From Ashinkailepas kermadecensis (taxonomy: Eukaryota; Arthropoda; Thecostraca; Neolepadidae): 64,000 nt of DNA. Under the pieces are notes generated by a model. The model searched no databases and was not told the DNA's origin. It worked only from the letters and a program-made list of their open reading frames with translations. Each line of letters opens with the position of its first letter. Within the stretch, counting starts at the first letter, position 1. The stretch lies in assembly GCA_034440615.1 (NCBI GenBank), contig JAOTOM010005050.1, forward strand, positions 421,001-485,000, in the 5' to 3' direction. Made by a program: the position numbers and the translations under genes. Below are positions 21,650 to 32,860 of the stretch, piece by piece.

Positions 21650-22556
21650 GGGACCAATTTTGAATTTTCCGGTGCTCTGGTCGATTCGATAGAGTCCCCT
21701 TGTGGTTTTTGTGGTGAAGTCTATTTTTTGTAAGCACCCTGCAGGATACTTTTGGACCCCGGTACGATTCTTCGGGCTCTCGGTGCGTTATTTTTTTGTG
21801 GTGCCCCAACAGGTTTCTTTTCCGGCGTCCGACGACTTCTTATTTTGTGGATCCCTGACGCAATTTTTGTGTACACAGGGTGACATTCCGGGTATATATT
21901 GGTTGTTGGGAAGCCAGCTGCAACTTGCGGGGCTCCGGCGCGACGTTTTGGCCCCAGTGAGATTTTCAAGAGAAGCGGCGTGAAATTGTTTTGGTCTAAG
22001 TGCGATTTTTTGGTGGCCCCACGGTCACTTGCTGGGATCCCTTGCGCGAGTTTTAGTGGCTACGACACGTTTTTTGGGGCCCAGCAAGTTTTGTGGGCTT
22101 TTGGAGCCATTGTTGAGATCCCAGATTGATTTTCCGTGTCCGAACTGTTTCCCCGGCTTCATTTGTTGGGTAATCTCAACGAGACTTTTAGAGCCTCGGT
22201 GGGACCTGTCATTCCTCTAGCGTGATTTTCAGGGGCCCGGGTGAGAATTCTTAGTACCCCCAGTCTCAGCGTGATTTTCAGGAGGCCCCGGCCCGACCGT
22301 TTGTGGCCCCCGTCGTGATTTTCTTGAACCCCGGCACGACTTTTTTTGCGGCCCCAGCGTGATTTTCAGGGGCCCAGGTGCAAACTTTTGAGGCCCTAGC
22401 ATCATTACCAGGGGCCCCTGCGCTACTTTTTGGGGCCCCCAATGTGATTTTTCTGAGCCCCGGTGCGATTTTTGGTGGACCGAGTGGGATTTTTTGGGAG
22501 AATGGCGCATTTTTTTCCGCAGCTCGGCGGATTCTTGGGGGCCCCTTGGGTTAAAA
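21650..22556 (+). repeat. Left copy of a large inverted repeat built of ~30-bp degenerate subunits
   Basis: Each subunit has a G/C-rich block (such as GGGGCCCC) followed by a GCGTGATTTTC-like block at about 30-bp intervals. The core 21990-22545 aligns over its whole length with the reverse complement of 26911-27470, including shared landmarks ACGGTCACTTG, GGCTTCATTTGTTGGGT and GGCCCGACCGTTTGTGG. The outer part (21650-21990) is built of the same kind of subunits but is not clearly collinear. Confidence 0.85.
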
Positions 22557-22587
22557 TTTATGTTCTTGATTGATTGCTTGGGCTTAG

Positions 22588-22621
22588 GGGCGCGTCAACT
22601 GCTACTGGTTATGTAGCGCCC
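22588..22621 (-). other. 3'-terminal stem-loop of retrotransposon 2
   Basis: RNA sense: outer arms GGGCGC/GCGCCC, internal loop TACA/AC, inner arms TAACC/AGTTG (one C-A mismatch), 6-nt loop AGTAGC. It lies about 43 nt after the RNase H stop. Confidence 0.78.
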
Positions 22622-22663
22622 ATAACTGGTTTTTTTCCTCACATTACACTAGGCGGCAGGAGT

Positions 22664-23480
22664 CTATTTTCGGAAGGGATAGATTACGTCGAACTGAGCG
22701 GTCGATATATATCGGTATATTTGTCCTGTCTGGATGATCTCCGAATTGTCACCTAAAACGTCACAGTAAGACCATTCGTGGCAATTGGAACCGAAGTGAC
22801 GTCTTCGTTCTACCGTGAAGTTGGGGCATGAAAACAGTATATGTCGAACTGTCATCGGTGAGCCACATCGGGAACAGCGTGGCTTTGCCTCCCGTCTCAA
22901 AAGGTAGCCGTGCGTTGCATACGTGTGCCCTATTCTCAAGCGTGCCAGAATCACTTCTTCTCTCCTACATTTTCTTAGTGATGATGTCCACGGTGCCAGA
23001 ACTGGTTTGATGGTACGGAGTTTGTTTAAAATTTGGGAATTCCAGCTTTCTTGCCACTTTCCTTGGAGGAAAGCATTTACATTTGCGTAGTAATCTCTGG
23101 CTGGGAGGGGCAGAGCTCGAATCCTACGTGACTGCGCGGCACGCTTAGCAGCAGCGTCAGCCAGCTCATTTCCTGTGATGCCGGTATGGCTCGGTATCCA
23201 GCAGAGGATAATCCTCTTACCCGCTCTACCCAGTACTGTCAGTCGTGCCAGGATTTCTTGAACGAACTGAGTTGATGGTTGAAAGGACTGAAGGGCCCGA
23301 AGGCTACTCAACGAGTCTGTTAAAATAAGATGTAGGGTTTCATCTCCAACCTCAATAAAACATAGTGCCTTAATAATTGCAACCAACTCCGCAGTGTACA
23401 CAGACGCGTGTGGTGGTAAAGTAAAAGATCTTGTTGCTGTCCGACATACAAATGCGCAACCAGTGCCATGGGCTGTCTTG
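22664..23480 (-). pseudogene. RNase H domain of retrotransposon 2
   Basis: The minus-strand frame shows MYTAELVAIIKALCF (Glu), LILTDSLSSLRAL (Asp) and LCWIPSHTGITGNELADAA (His and final Asp), followed by the C-terminal CSRCGSPMTVRHILFSC motif and a stop at 22664. The first Asp box (TDD in this copy, in SRTYTDDPRQPM, where TDGS is usual) lies upstream in the RT frame, so a frameshift falls between the first Asp and the Glu. Confidence 0.88.
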
Positions 23481-25309
23481 GATCGTCAGTGTACGTTCGA
23501 GAGTAGCAGCGATAAAATTCTAGTAGCTCCAGTGCTTCTGCTCTGAAGAGCTCTGGGACAGTATGTCCTTTCTGGGTTGTAGCCAGGGATAAATCAATAT
23601 CGGGTGAGGCGAGTTCCCATGGTGGAGTTCGCATGCATTTCATCCTCGCCACGCCTCTCAGTGGGATTTCAGCCTCATGAAGTAGCGAGCGAATTCTGAC
23701 GCAAAATGGTCTCAGTCTTTGACCTCTTTGCCCGTGGAAAATCGACAACAAATGGTGAGAAAAAACAGATTTGTAAGTGGGATGTTCTGGAAGCTGTCTT
23801 AGCTTTATTGCATACCGGAGGCCCAGCTTCTCGCGTCTGCTTGCCAACCATGGCTCATGGGCCTCTGCTAAAATACTTGCAGCTGGCGACGTCCGAAATG
23901 CCCCTATGGCGATCCGCAGTGCTGTGTGGTGCACTGTGTCAAGTTTCCGCTTCACTGAGCCACTGGCACCGTCATATATGAATGACGCGTAATCGAGCTT
24001 CGAGCAGATAAGAGATCGATACAACATTAAAAGAGTTGCTCTATCAGCTCCGTAGTCAGTTCGTGAGACACACTTCATTATATTCATTGCACGGAAGCAC
24101 TTATCTCGCAAAGTATTGACATGGTCGCTGTATGATAGCCGGTTGTCGAAAATGACGCCGAGAAAGCGAGCCGACGGCCGCACAGGTATTTGCTGTCCAT
24201 ATAACCGAACTACCATCTCCGGACAGTGGTGACGACGTCGGCAGAAGTGGACGGCGACCGTCTTTGAGGTAGAAAATCGGACACCGTTCACGATCGTCCA
24301 TTTTTCAAGACAGGATATGGCCATCTGTAGCTGTCTTGCCATGGATGGTAATCGCGTCGCACAGGACCAAATAGCCAGGTCATCAACGAAGAGTGACCTA
24401 CCTATACTTGGTGAGAGGCCGTTTTCAATGTCATTGATCAAAATTGCAAACAACGCAACGCAAAGTACGCTCCCCTGTGGTACACCGTTCTCCTGCACAA
24501 AACGTGGAGACATATGGTTTCCGACGCGGACACGGAAGGTACGATCACACAGGAAGTTTTTTAAAAACGTTCCCATGGGTCCACGTATTCCGTGGTTCCA
24601 AACTTTCCTAAGTATCCCGTATCGCCACACCGTGTCATAAGCAGCCTCAATATCGAAAAAATTGCTCCCAGGTGGCTGTTTTGCATGAAGTTGTGCCTTA
24701 TTTCTGTGTCTAGTCGTAAAACGTGATCCAGAGCGCTACGATTTTCCTGAACCCACACTGTGAGTTTGTGAGGATGCTTTCTTTCTCGAGAAACCAACTA
24801 AGGCGAATGTTTATCATCCGCTCCATGAGCTTACAGACGCATGATGTCAGAGAGATGGGGCGATAATGTAGAGGATCGCGGCCAGTCTTGCCTGGTTTCA
24901 CGATAGGGATTATAATGGCTTCTCGCCAAGAAGAGGGAAAATCGCCGCCGAGCCACAATGAGTTGAAAGAGGCAAGAAGGGAGATACGAGCGCAGGACGG
25001 AAGGCGCGTTAGCATGTCGTTGTGGATTCCATCAGGTCCCTCCGACGTAGTCCGGAGTGATCCGATGGCGAAAGTTAGTTCTTTCATTGTAAAACGACGA
25101 TTGTATGGATGGCGCACAGAGGTGGTAAAATCAACTGGCATCGACTCACATGCAGCTTTGTGGCGCAAGAACTCAGGATGATCAGTGCTGCCTCGACTTC
25201 TTTGTGATATAGCACGACCAATCTCATAGGCAACTTCCGCAGGGTCAATGATGTCCTGGTCGGCTATTCGCAACACAGGAAGGGGGGACTGAACAGTATG
25301 TACCGGCAA
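23481..25309 (-). pseudogene. Reverse transcriptase domain of retrotransposon 2
   Basis: In order on the minus strand: SWREAIIIPIVKPGKTG, HYRPISLTSCVCKLMERM, SQCGFRK, motif [16 protein letters not shown] (motif B), SLFVDDLAIWS (motif C) and FLGVIFDNRLSYSDH (thumb). The frame is open from 24630 through 23320. Motif A is cut by a one-base loss in a T-run near 24655: the FDIEAAYD signature reads correctly only if the frame changes there. A further frame change lies near 24720. The enzyme is not encoded intact. Confidence 0.9.
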
Positions 25310-25590
25310 TTCTTTTTACTCGAGACCACACCTGTGACGAGGAGCTAGACCGATTCAGAGCAGTGATATATGCCCTCCATGATGTACGTTTGGCTTCTGA
25401 AATGGTACGACGCACCACCGCTCTCGCCTTTCGAAACAAGATGAGATTATTTGTGGTACTATTGTGATTGAATGCTTTGAATGCGCGGCGTCGTGCTCGA
25501 ATGGCATCTCGACATGCAGTGGTCCACCACGGGACAGGGGTTCGACGAGGGGATCCGGACGTTTTCGGAATGCACCCTGGTGCTGCCTCT

Positions 25591-26770
25591 AAAATTTATG
25601 ATTTAAAATTTAAAATCTATGTTCTTCAAATTTTACAAATGAAGAAGCCTAATCCAACCTGACCTAACCATAATTATTGTGCTTTAAGGTGGCAACAAGA
25701 CAAGTTCTTACACATGTAAGGTGTTTTAAGTTGGACATTTTTTGCAAAACTTGTTCCAAAATTTAAAAGAAATGGAGCTTTTTTCTTCAAAGGCAGCTTA
25801 TGATAGATTAGGTTAGGCTGGTTTAGGTTTTTATTGAGAAAAAAATATATATTGTTTGACATTTTTACAACTTGATGTGTTGGTTTTGGTTTTATCCAAA
25901 GGGAGGTTAGGCTAGGTTAGGTTAGGTTATGTTGCATTTCTTTTTCATTAAAACAAAAATCTCTTTTACCCAATATCACATAGCAAACAAGACAAGTTTT
26001 TACACACATTTTCCTCCATACAGCAAACGAATAGGTTGGTTTTGGTAGTAAATTTGTGCTTTAAGGTGTTTTTTGAATTCTTGGAATTTATCATTCGAAT
26101 GCAATGTTTATGAACGTGACTAAGATGATGGGGCCATTCATTTTCTGTGCAAATGCTTACTTTTCAGGTTATGACCAAAATAACAACAAAAGAGAGGCTT
26201 TGAGTTAGGTAACATAGCATAAAAAGAAATGTATAAAAAATAAAAAATAAATCAGCATAACCAAACCTAACCTAGCCTAACCTGCCTTTGGAGAAAAATT
26301 AATCACAAACATAAAATTAGAAAAAGCTAAAGCATTTTATTTTCTGAAGATTTTCAAAATTTAAAAACCTATCCCAACCTAACCTAACCTAACCCATTTG
26401 TTTGCTTTATGGAAACAAACGTGTAAAAACTTGTCTTGTTACCACATTAAACCAGAAAAATACCGGTTTGGTTACGTTAGGCTAGTTTAGTTTTTTTGGT
26501 TGGAAATTTTTTCTAGTTTTCAAAAATGTGCTACAAATCGGACATTTTTTCCTTTAAAAGCAGCTGACGTTAGGGTAAGCTAGGTTTGGTTCGGTTTTCT
26601 AATTTAGAAAGTTTTCAGAGAATATATTGCTTAAAATTGTTTTCTTTTTTTTCCAAAGGAGGTTAGGATATGCTAGATTAGGTTATGTTTGTTATGGTTA
26701 TTAGGTTATCGTATGGATTCACTAATGAGTGAATCCATATCATTCCCACTGGAGTCTAAAAGCTCCATCA
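25591..26770. repeat. AT-rich modular repeat with TTAGG-type motifs (copy set 1)
   Basis: Contains several (TTAGG)2-4-like stretches in both orientations (25905-25930 plus; 26372-26395 minus). A module with AAGACAAGTTTTTACAC occurs at about 25985 (+) and, reversed, at about 26420; a diverged copy lies at 25690. The segment 26050-26170 is, reversed, clearly similar to 59600-59745 and 58960-59090 (shared AAGTAAGCATTTGCACAGAAAA and CATCATCTTAGTCAC). There is no coding potential. It lies between retrotransposon 2 and the right inverted repeat. Confidence 0.8.
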
Positions 26771-26884
26771 TAACCTTACGCATAACGTATATCACAAGAG
26801 CCCATCTCGTTCTACTGCTCACTTCCTAATGCTTATGTTGGAGAATTGCATGGCACAGTAGCATGCCGAATGGGAGGGACATTG

Positions 26885-27850
26885 TGGGCAGTTGTCCCCT
26901 GACAGGTTGTGGGGCCCCCAATAATCGTGTCGAGCTCCTGAAAAAAATGCGCCAGTCTACTTAATAATCCCGTTTGGGCCCCCAATAATCGCACCGGAGC
27001 CCCGCAGAATCGCACTGGGGCGATAAAGTCGCGCAGGGGCTTCTGAAAAGGACGCTGGGGCCTCAAAAGTTCCCACCTGGGCCCATGAAAATCACGCTTG
27101 GAGCTCGAAAGAGTCGTGCTGGGGTTCAAGAAAATCAGGACGGAGGCCACAAACGGTCGGGCCGGGGCCCCGGAAAGTCACGCTGGGCCTAGGGGTACCA
27201 AGAATTATCGCCCGGATCCCTGAAAATCACGCTAGGGGCATGACAGGTCGCACCGGGGGCTTCAAAAAGTCTCATTGTGATGACCCAACAAATGAAGCCG
27301 GGGCAACGAAAAGCAGTCCCGACATGGAAAATCACTCTGGGGTCACAATAACCGCTCCAAAACCCACAAAGCGTGTTTGGCCAAAAAAAAACGTGTCCTA
27401 GCCACTAAAGCTCGAGCTAGGGATCCCAACAAGTGACCACGGGGCCCCCAAATATCGCGTTCGGGGCCCAAAAATTCCGTCGGTAATCCCAAAATTTAGT
27501 GTCGGTAATCAAAAGCGTACCGAGTTTCGCAAAAAAGCGACAGGGCCTTAAAATATGCGCTGCAGCTCGAAATAAACACACCGGGAGCGCTAAATAAAAA
27601 GCGTAACGGAGGCCCTCGAGGCACACCAGGGCCATCAGACCGCATGGGGCCTCAAAAACAGGCTGGGCCCTCCAAAAGGAATTGATCGTAAACAAGGAAC
27701 AAATAGACCAGACACTAAATAAACACATCGGCGTCTTCGAAAACGCGCCGATACCACACAAATATAATCGATGTATAAAAAAGGCAACAAAGCTGTAAAA
27801 AAAGATCCGGGTCTCAAACATGTGCCGGGCCCCTAACAAAAATTGGCTGG
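26885..27850 (-). repeat. Right copy of the large inverted repeat
   Basis: Reverse complement of the left copy: 26911-27470 aligns with 21990-22545 at roughly 75-80 percent by eye, and both end on the side facing the enclosed segment at a GGGGGCCCC block. 27470-27850 consists of similar ~30-bp subunits with weaker alignment. No transposase frame is seen in either arm. Confidence 0.85.
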
Positions 27851-28087
27851 AGCCCTAAAACACATCCATAGAAGAAGAAAAAACGCAACGGGTAAAAAAC
27901 GAACACCTAGCCAGGGTCACGGCTCGGTAGCCAATCTAGGAGCTTATTTAACCAAAGAGATGAGGTGCATCAAAGCTCAGTGTGTCACGGATTTCTCAAT
28001 CACGAGAAAATGTGGGAAGAATAGAACTAATACATCGAATTGAATTTTTAGATTTTTTGTTCCAGCGCGCCGCCATACCAAGCATTC

Positions 28088-28273
28088 TATGTCTCTATGT
28101 CTCTCTGCCTCTCTGTCTCTCTTTCTCTGTCTCACTGTCTCTCTGTCTCTCTGTCTCTCCGTCTCTCCGTCTCTATGTCTCTCTGTCTCTCTGTCTCTCT
28201 GTCTCTCTGTCTCTGTCTCTGTCTCTATCTCTGTCTCTGTCTCTGTCTATGTCTCTCTGTCTCGGTCTCGGTT

Positions 28274-28304
<31 letters not shown>

Positions 28305-28314
28305 TGGTCTCTGT
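28088..28314 (+). repeat. (GTCTCT)n to (GGTCTC)n microsatellite
   Basis: A hexanucleotide-like GTCTCT repeat grades into GTCTCG G repeats at its 3' end. Open frames of Ser-Leu-Cys-Val repeats are artefacts. Confidence 0.95.
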
Positions 28315-28329
28315 TGAAGATTGAATCAA

Positions 28330-29810
28330 GAAGTAGTTCATTTGTGGGCTACGATTAGGCTCAGTTTTTCTTGATATTAAATTAAGATAATTTTTCGTTC
28401 AGCTTCACTCATATACTTCATAATAAAATGGAACCTTAGAGGACATTTGTGTTGTCTTTAGGAACATGTAATACATTTCCCAGTAAAACAGCAAGTTAGG
28501 CTCTCGCCTCATCGTGCACAGCCTGTGAGAAATTCGCCTGACTGACGCACGGTGCATCAAAACAGGGAAAGCCTGCTTCACATGCAACATCCAGAGACTG
28601 CAAAAGTGCCACACAAGTATTTGGGTACCTTCATCTTTGTGCGTACATTGCGCAATGTTAATCATTTAAGAATCGCTAGCTGTATTCAGTGACCTTTCCT
28701 TTCGTGTGGCTGTTATTGTTTTAGAGATCCGGGGATGAAGCACATATATCAGTTTCGTTACTACCATGATGTCTACGTGGTGGGATGCATGCGCTAAGCA
28801 TTTTCAGCGTTCTTCCGCGTATTCGTGGTGTTTTTTCTGAAGAAAATCAGTCCTACCTAAGCTATGAAAGGAGCCCTGATTTCCACAATGTTGACCCCCA
28901 ATGAAGTCTTTTTTTAACGATAAGATAAACGTCCCACGTTCACTCATCGAGCTTCATTAGGTGCTATCGAATCTCATTAATTATTTTCTGTGGGATGGGA
29001 GGAGGAGGGGGTAGATGGAACACCGCCATCTCAGACCGCGCTGGGGGGAGGGGGGGGGGGACGGAATATGGCGCCGGCCCTGGTGTCTGAGCGCCAAACA
29101 TCGTGCTTCTTCGAAGCGGTATCATGGCCACATAGCCACAACAATCATACATTAGTCAGAGTGGATAGTCCAGAGCAGGGTGTTGGAAATTGCAGCATAA
29201 TAGTATCACAAGAAGATAATGGATGAGTGTCTGGTGAGGCCTCACATATGCATGACGCCAATGGCGTTCTTAGAATGCCTTTGTTTGTTGTGGAATATGG
29301 TTGGAAATCTACCACTAAGCCCAGCTCATGCGGCTTCGGATTGAGCGCAGCACCCGAAACTCACGTCGCCGTGTCTGAAGCATGGTGCGAGAGCAATAAT
29401 TTAATAGTTCTCCTGACTCTTGCAAGCTCCTTGCTTATTAAGCCAACATAAATCCGGCTTGGAGCGTGTCCGTGACTGAAACTTCAGTCGAGAAGTAATC
29501 AAACATCGTAATGAATTGTAATTGCTCTATTGGTCAAATTAGGAGCGAATAATGGGTTCAACAAACTACCCTACTCTCCCCTTATGAATAGTTTGGTACT
29601 CGGCCACGTCGGCTTAATGTTATCTATTACTATCGAACCCTGTGCACAATTGTGTTTAGTTAGGAACACGTGATTACAAAAATTGAAGCCTCGTGATGCC
29701 TACCCCAAATGGTAATTGACTCAATGTGTATCAGAAGTAGCACTCTTGAATAATTGGGCAGCGTTCTCATGGTGTTGACATTTCATCCATATCTATAAGT
29801 GCACCTCTGA
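28330..29810. other. No recognisable gene
   Basis: I see no domain-bearing frame. A G-rich stretch lies at about 28995-29065. Nothing else stands out. Confidence 0.5.
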
Positions 29811-30245
29811 TCATAAAGTCATAAAGTGTTAAGGCTTAATAAGAGCCACTGGGGCCCATCTGGCTTAAGCCTATCTAGAAAAGGTACTAGAAATGTACAT
29901 ACTCTCACCCCAATCAATCCCTTATCTCAAGTTCCTAGGAAGCTATATATCCCAGCCTATCTAGCACCATTCACTTGCTATTGCATAACACACTCAACAA
30001 TTACAAACTCCTCCCATCATACCCATTGTGCTACCATAGACAATCTCATCAGTTTCACATCCCGAAGGAAGGTGCTGAATCCACTGCTAGGTACACCCTA
30101 TATAAAGTTATAAAGCATTTAGACTTAATAAGAGACTCACTTGCTATTGCATAACACACTCAACAATTACAAACTCCTCCCATCATACCCATTGTGCTAC
30201 TATAGACAATCTCATCAGTATCACATCCCGAAGGAAGGTGCTGAT
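29811..30245 (-). mobile_element. Two adjacent truncated 3' ends of a CR1-like LINE
   Basis: Both 29811 and 30106 start with ATAAAG(T)(C/T)ATAAAG followed by a shared lead-in (CTTAATAAGAG), resembling the 3' end of the CR1-like element at 59870 (minus strand tail CTTTATGT repeated; shared GAGCCAC and GGGCCC blocks). A 110-bp segment (29968-30077) is repeated almost exactly at 30136-30245. The second copy lacks about 115 bp present in the first. No coding sequence remains. Confidence 0.65.
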
Positions 30246-30249
30246 CAAT

Positions 30250-31870
30250 GGGCATATTATCCTCACAGGGAAGGCATGTGCTTAATGACCAATGCAATAC
30301 AAAATTGAAATTTGATTGCAAATTTGAAAACAATTTGAATTTGCAAAATTTGCAAATTTGGAAAAAAGTGCATTTCAAATTAGGAGTGCTCACTACCATC
30401 TCGTCACAAACCAACTACTAATATTATAGTTTAGGCCTTAACTTATTTTTGGGATGGATCTAGGGCCAGTCATATGCTTCCTTTGGGTATGACTGCTTAC
30501 AGCATTCTTTATTGCTAGTTTTATTGCTCTAACACTGGGTGCTTTTATGCTCGTTTATTTGTTTTCCATCTCTTAGCTGGGAGTGCCGCGACTTTACTGT
30601 TTATTTTATGGTGTTAACGTAAGGTGCTTGCAGTCGTTGGGTAAGGGGAGGGGGCACTCCTGGTCACCTGATATTGGGTGGCGGACCGTAACAAACAAAC
30701 AAAAACGCTTTCAGGTAGCCCCTTGTCGAGTGAAATTTGTAGACTTTTAGAAATCCTGGCGAACTTTTACCTCATCCAGATATTTGAATAACATTTTTGA
30801 TTACTTCAGCGTTTATGTTTTCCTTATCACCTGTTTGGACTGCGCTCATTACTTGTGATGCTTCTTTTTCAGTGGAGCACCTGTTTCAAGCTATGAGCAC
30901 CCATTCTCAGCGAGGGGTACCTTATTGGGTAGGTAGGTTTCCTCCTCCTCCGTCCCCAAAGACAATGTTACGCTACTGGTGGTCTGCATAATGAGGTTAG
31001 CTATGTTGGGCCTCGTCCTGTTTACGTTGACGGCTTTGAATCTTTATCAGTGTATGTTGTATCACATATCGATTTTATTTTCCAAGACAAATACGCTACT
31101 CGCAACTGTGGTCCGTTTTGTTCCCTTTTATCGCAGTTATGCAGGAAATTAACTTGAGGTGGCAGGGAAGAGCCCAGGAATTTAAGACCACGTAGCATTT
31201 TGAGAGCAATACCAAATTAGCTGAGAAGATCGCAAGCATAGAACACACCCGTTCGCTGACCGACAAATGCATGTTATCACCGACCCAGTACGCGTACCGA
31301 GCCAGCCACTGCACTGTGAGGGCGCCGCTGCTGACCATAGCAGTGTAAAGAAGTTGTGCTCTAACTGGGAGCCCCTGCTGTTGTGGCTTGTGATATCTGG
31401 TGTAGCCTCGTCTGGCAGTGGATGTCAGGTTCTGCAGGAGAACTGCTGCACACTTTGTTCAAAGGTGCTGCTACCTGAATGCTGCTACTATACCTTGGTT
31501 TAGCTGGATTTAGCCACGGACAACGGACGGCAGTCCGGCCGGCGACGAAAACTCAAGTGAATTTCTGCCCCAGAGTAGAGTGGCAGTCGGCTCTCACGAA
31601 CAAATCCGCAGCAACTCCGTGAGTGCTGGTGGCTTCCGCACATCACCGATCGGCGGCCGTACCATGTGTAACACGCCACACCCAGCGGAAGTCACGAGGG
31701 CCGTCGGCCGGCCGTCGGCCGGCCGTCGGCACTAGGGCTCTGGCCCAGCAGCTTACCGCGCCGTACCAGGTACTGCGATGTGGCGGAAAGCGGCCGGTAA
31801 GTCCGAACATGTATATACAGCAATGAATTAGCCACCTAATTTGATGCTAAACTACCGCCGGAAGCTAACA
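30250..31870. other. No recognisable gene; GC-rich patch with splice-donor-like site at 31796/31797
   Basis: 30298-30366 is AT-rich with repeated CAAATTTG palindromes. 31500-31800 is GC-rich, includes a short (GGCCGTCGGCC) repeat at 31700-31735 and a good 5' splice-site match (CGGCCG|GTAAGTCC). An exon ending there is possible but no coding homology supports it. Confidence 0.35.
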
Positions 31871-31904
31871 GCGCTACATCAGTACCGTGTCGGTCAGACG
31901 GGAC

Positions 31905-32459
31905 GAGGGACACGCGATCTGTCCTGCATCTTGTGACGAGGGACACGTGATCTGTCCTGCATCTTGTGACGAGAGACACGTGATCTGTCCTGCATCTTGT
32001 GACGAGGGACACGCGATCTGTCCTGCATCTTGTGACGAGGGACACGTGATCTGTCCTGCATCTTGTGACGAGGGACACGTGATCTGTCCTGGTGCATCTT
32101 GTGACGAGGGACACGCGATCTGTCCTGCATCTTTGTGACAGCGTGATCTGTCCTGCATCTTGTGACGAGGGACACGTGATCTGTCCTGCATCTTGTGACG
32201 AGGGACACGTGATCTGTCCTGCATCTTGTGACGAGGGACACGCGATCCGTCCTGCATCTTGTGATGAGGGACACGCGATCTGTCCTGCATCTTGTGATGA
32301 GGGACACGCGATCCGTCCTGCATCTTGTGATGAGGGACACGCGATCTGTCCTGCATCTTGTGACGAGAGACACGTGATCTGTCCTGCATCTTGTGATGAG
32401 GGACACGTGATCCGTCCTGCATCTTGTGATGAGGGACACGCGATCCGTCCTGCATCTTC
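31905..32459. repeat. 33-bp minisatellite, about 17 units
   Basis: Units read GATCTGTCCTGCATCTTG followed by TGACGAGGGACACGT/CGT. Variants GATCCGT and TGATGAG cluster in the second half, as expected from local duplication. The period is a multiple of three, so frames on both strands stay open; I do not regard them as genes. The array ends directly at an RT fragment. Confidence 0.95.
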
Positions 32460-32460
32460 A

Positions 32461-32712
32461 GATCTCTATACAAAATTCGACTGTGTGGATTACGATTCAC
32501 TATTGGAGGAGCTGCAGTGGTATGGTGTGTCGCCGCACTGGTTCAGGGCAGTATTCTAGTTGCATTGCCGTTTGTGGTATTCAGGGCGGCTACCTGGAAT
32601 CAGTTATGTTCACTTGGAATACTAATGACCTTTCTTGTTACCTTTCTACACATTCGTCCATCATTTCTTATGCTGATGACGTACGAATTATCCAAAGTGC
32701 GCTACTTACACC
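32461..32712 (+). pseudogene. Non-LTR reverse transcriptase core fragment between two minisatellites
   Basis: Plus-strand translation gives KFDCVDYDSLLEELQWYG (motif A region, where AFDxVDHxxL is typical), a shortened middle, VCGIQGGYLESVMF (diverged motif B; PQG is changed to IQG) and IISYADDVRIIQ (motif C with an intact YADD). A frameshift and a deletion lie between A and B. It is of jockey/CR1 type, possibly the same family as the RT N-terminal fragment at 3150-3410. It is cut at both ends by tandem repeats. Confidence 0.8.
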
Positions 32713-32860
32713 GGACGGTCTCAGGGAGCCATGACTTAAGCAGGACGGTCTCAGGGAGTCACGACTTACACCAGAAGGTCTCATAGAGTCACGATTTACG
32801 TCGGACGGTCTCAGGGAGTCACTATTTACGCCGGACGGTCCCAGGGAGTCACGCGATAAC
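32713..32860. repeat. 30-bp minisatellite, five units
   Basis: Units read GGACGGTCTCAGGGAGTCAC plus about 10 variable bases. The array begins immediately after the RT fragment. Confidence 0.92.

Larger units (their letters stand above)
22566..25590 (-). mobile_element. Non-LTR retrotransposon 2 (RNase H-bearing), 5'-truncated
   Basis: Same family group as element 1. On the minus strand it begins abruptly near 25590 inside the linker between endonuclease and RT (PVPWWTTACRDA is the first clear motif), continues through RT and RNase H, and ends with a stem-loop and an (AATC)-type tail at 22566-22576. 5' truncation is usual for LINE insertions. It lies between the two arms of the inverted repeat at 21.65 and 27.85 kb and is directly followed at its 5' side by TTAGG-rich AT sequence. 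Confidence 0.9.

Noticed and set aside
25591..26770. A true telomere or subtelomere
   Set aside because: TTAGG runs are only two to four units, in both orientations and mixed with other modules, with ordinary interspersed sequence on both sides.
28088..28358. Low-complexity Ser/Leu/Val proteins at 28.1-28.3 kb
   Set aside because: They are a translation artefact of the GTCTCT microsatellite.
31874..32559. Array at 31.9-32.5 kb as a CRISPR-like array or a Cys-rich repeat protein
   Set aside because: Units are contiguous 33-bp repeats with no unique spacers, the genome is eukaryotic, and frames are open by periodicity only.
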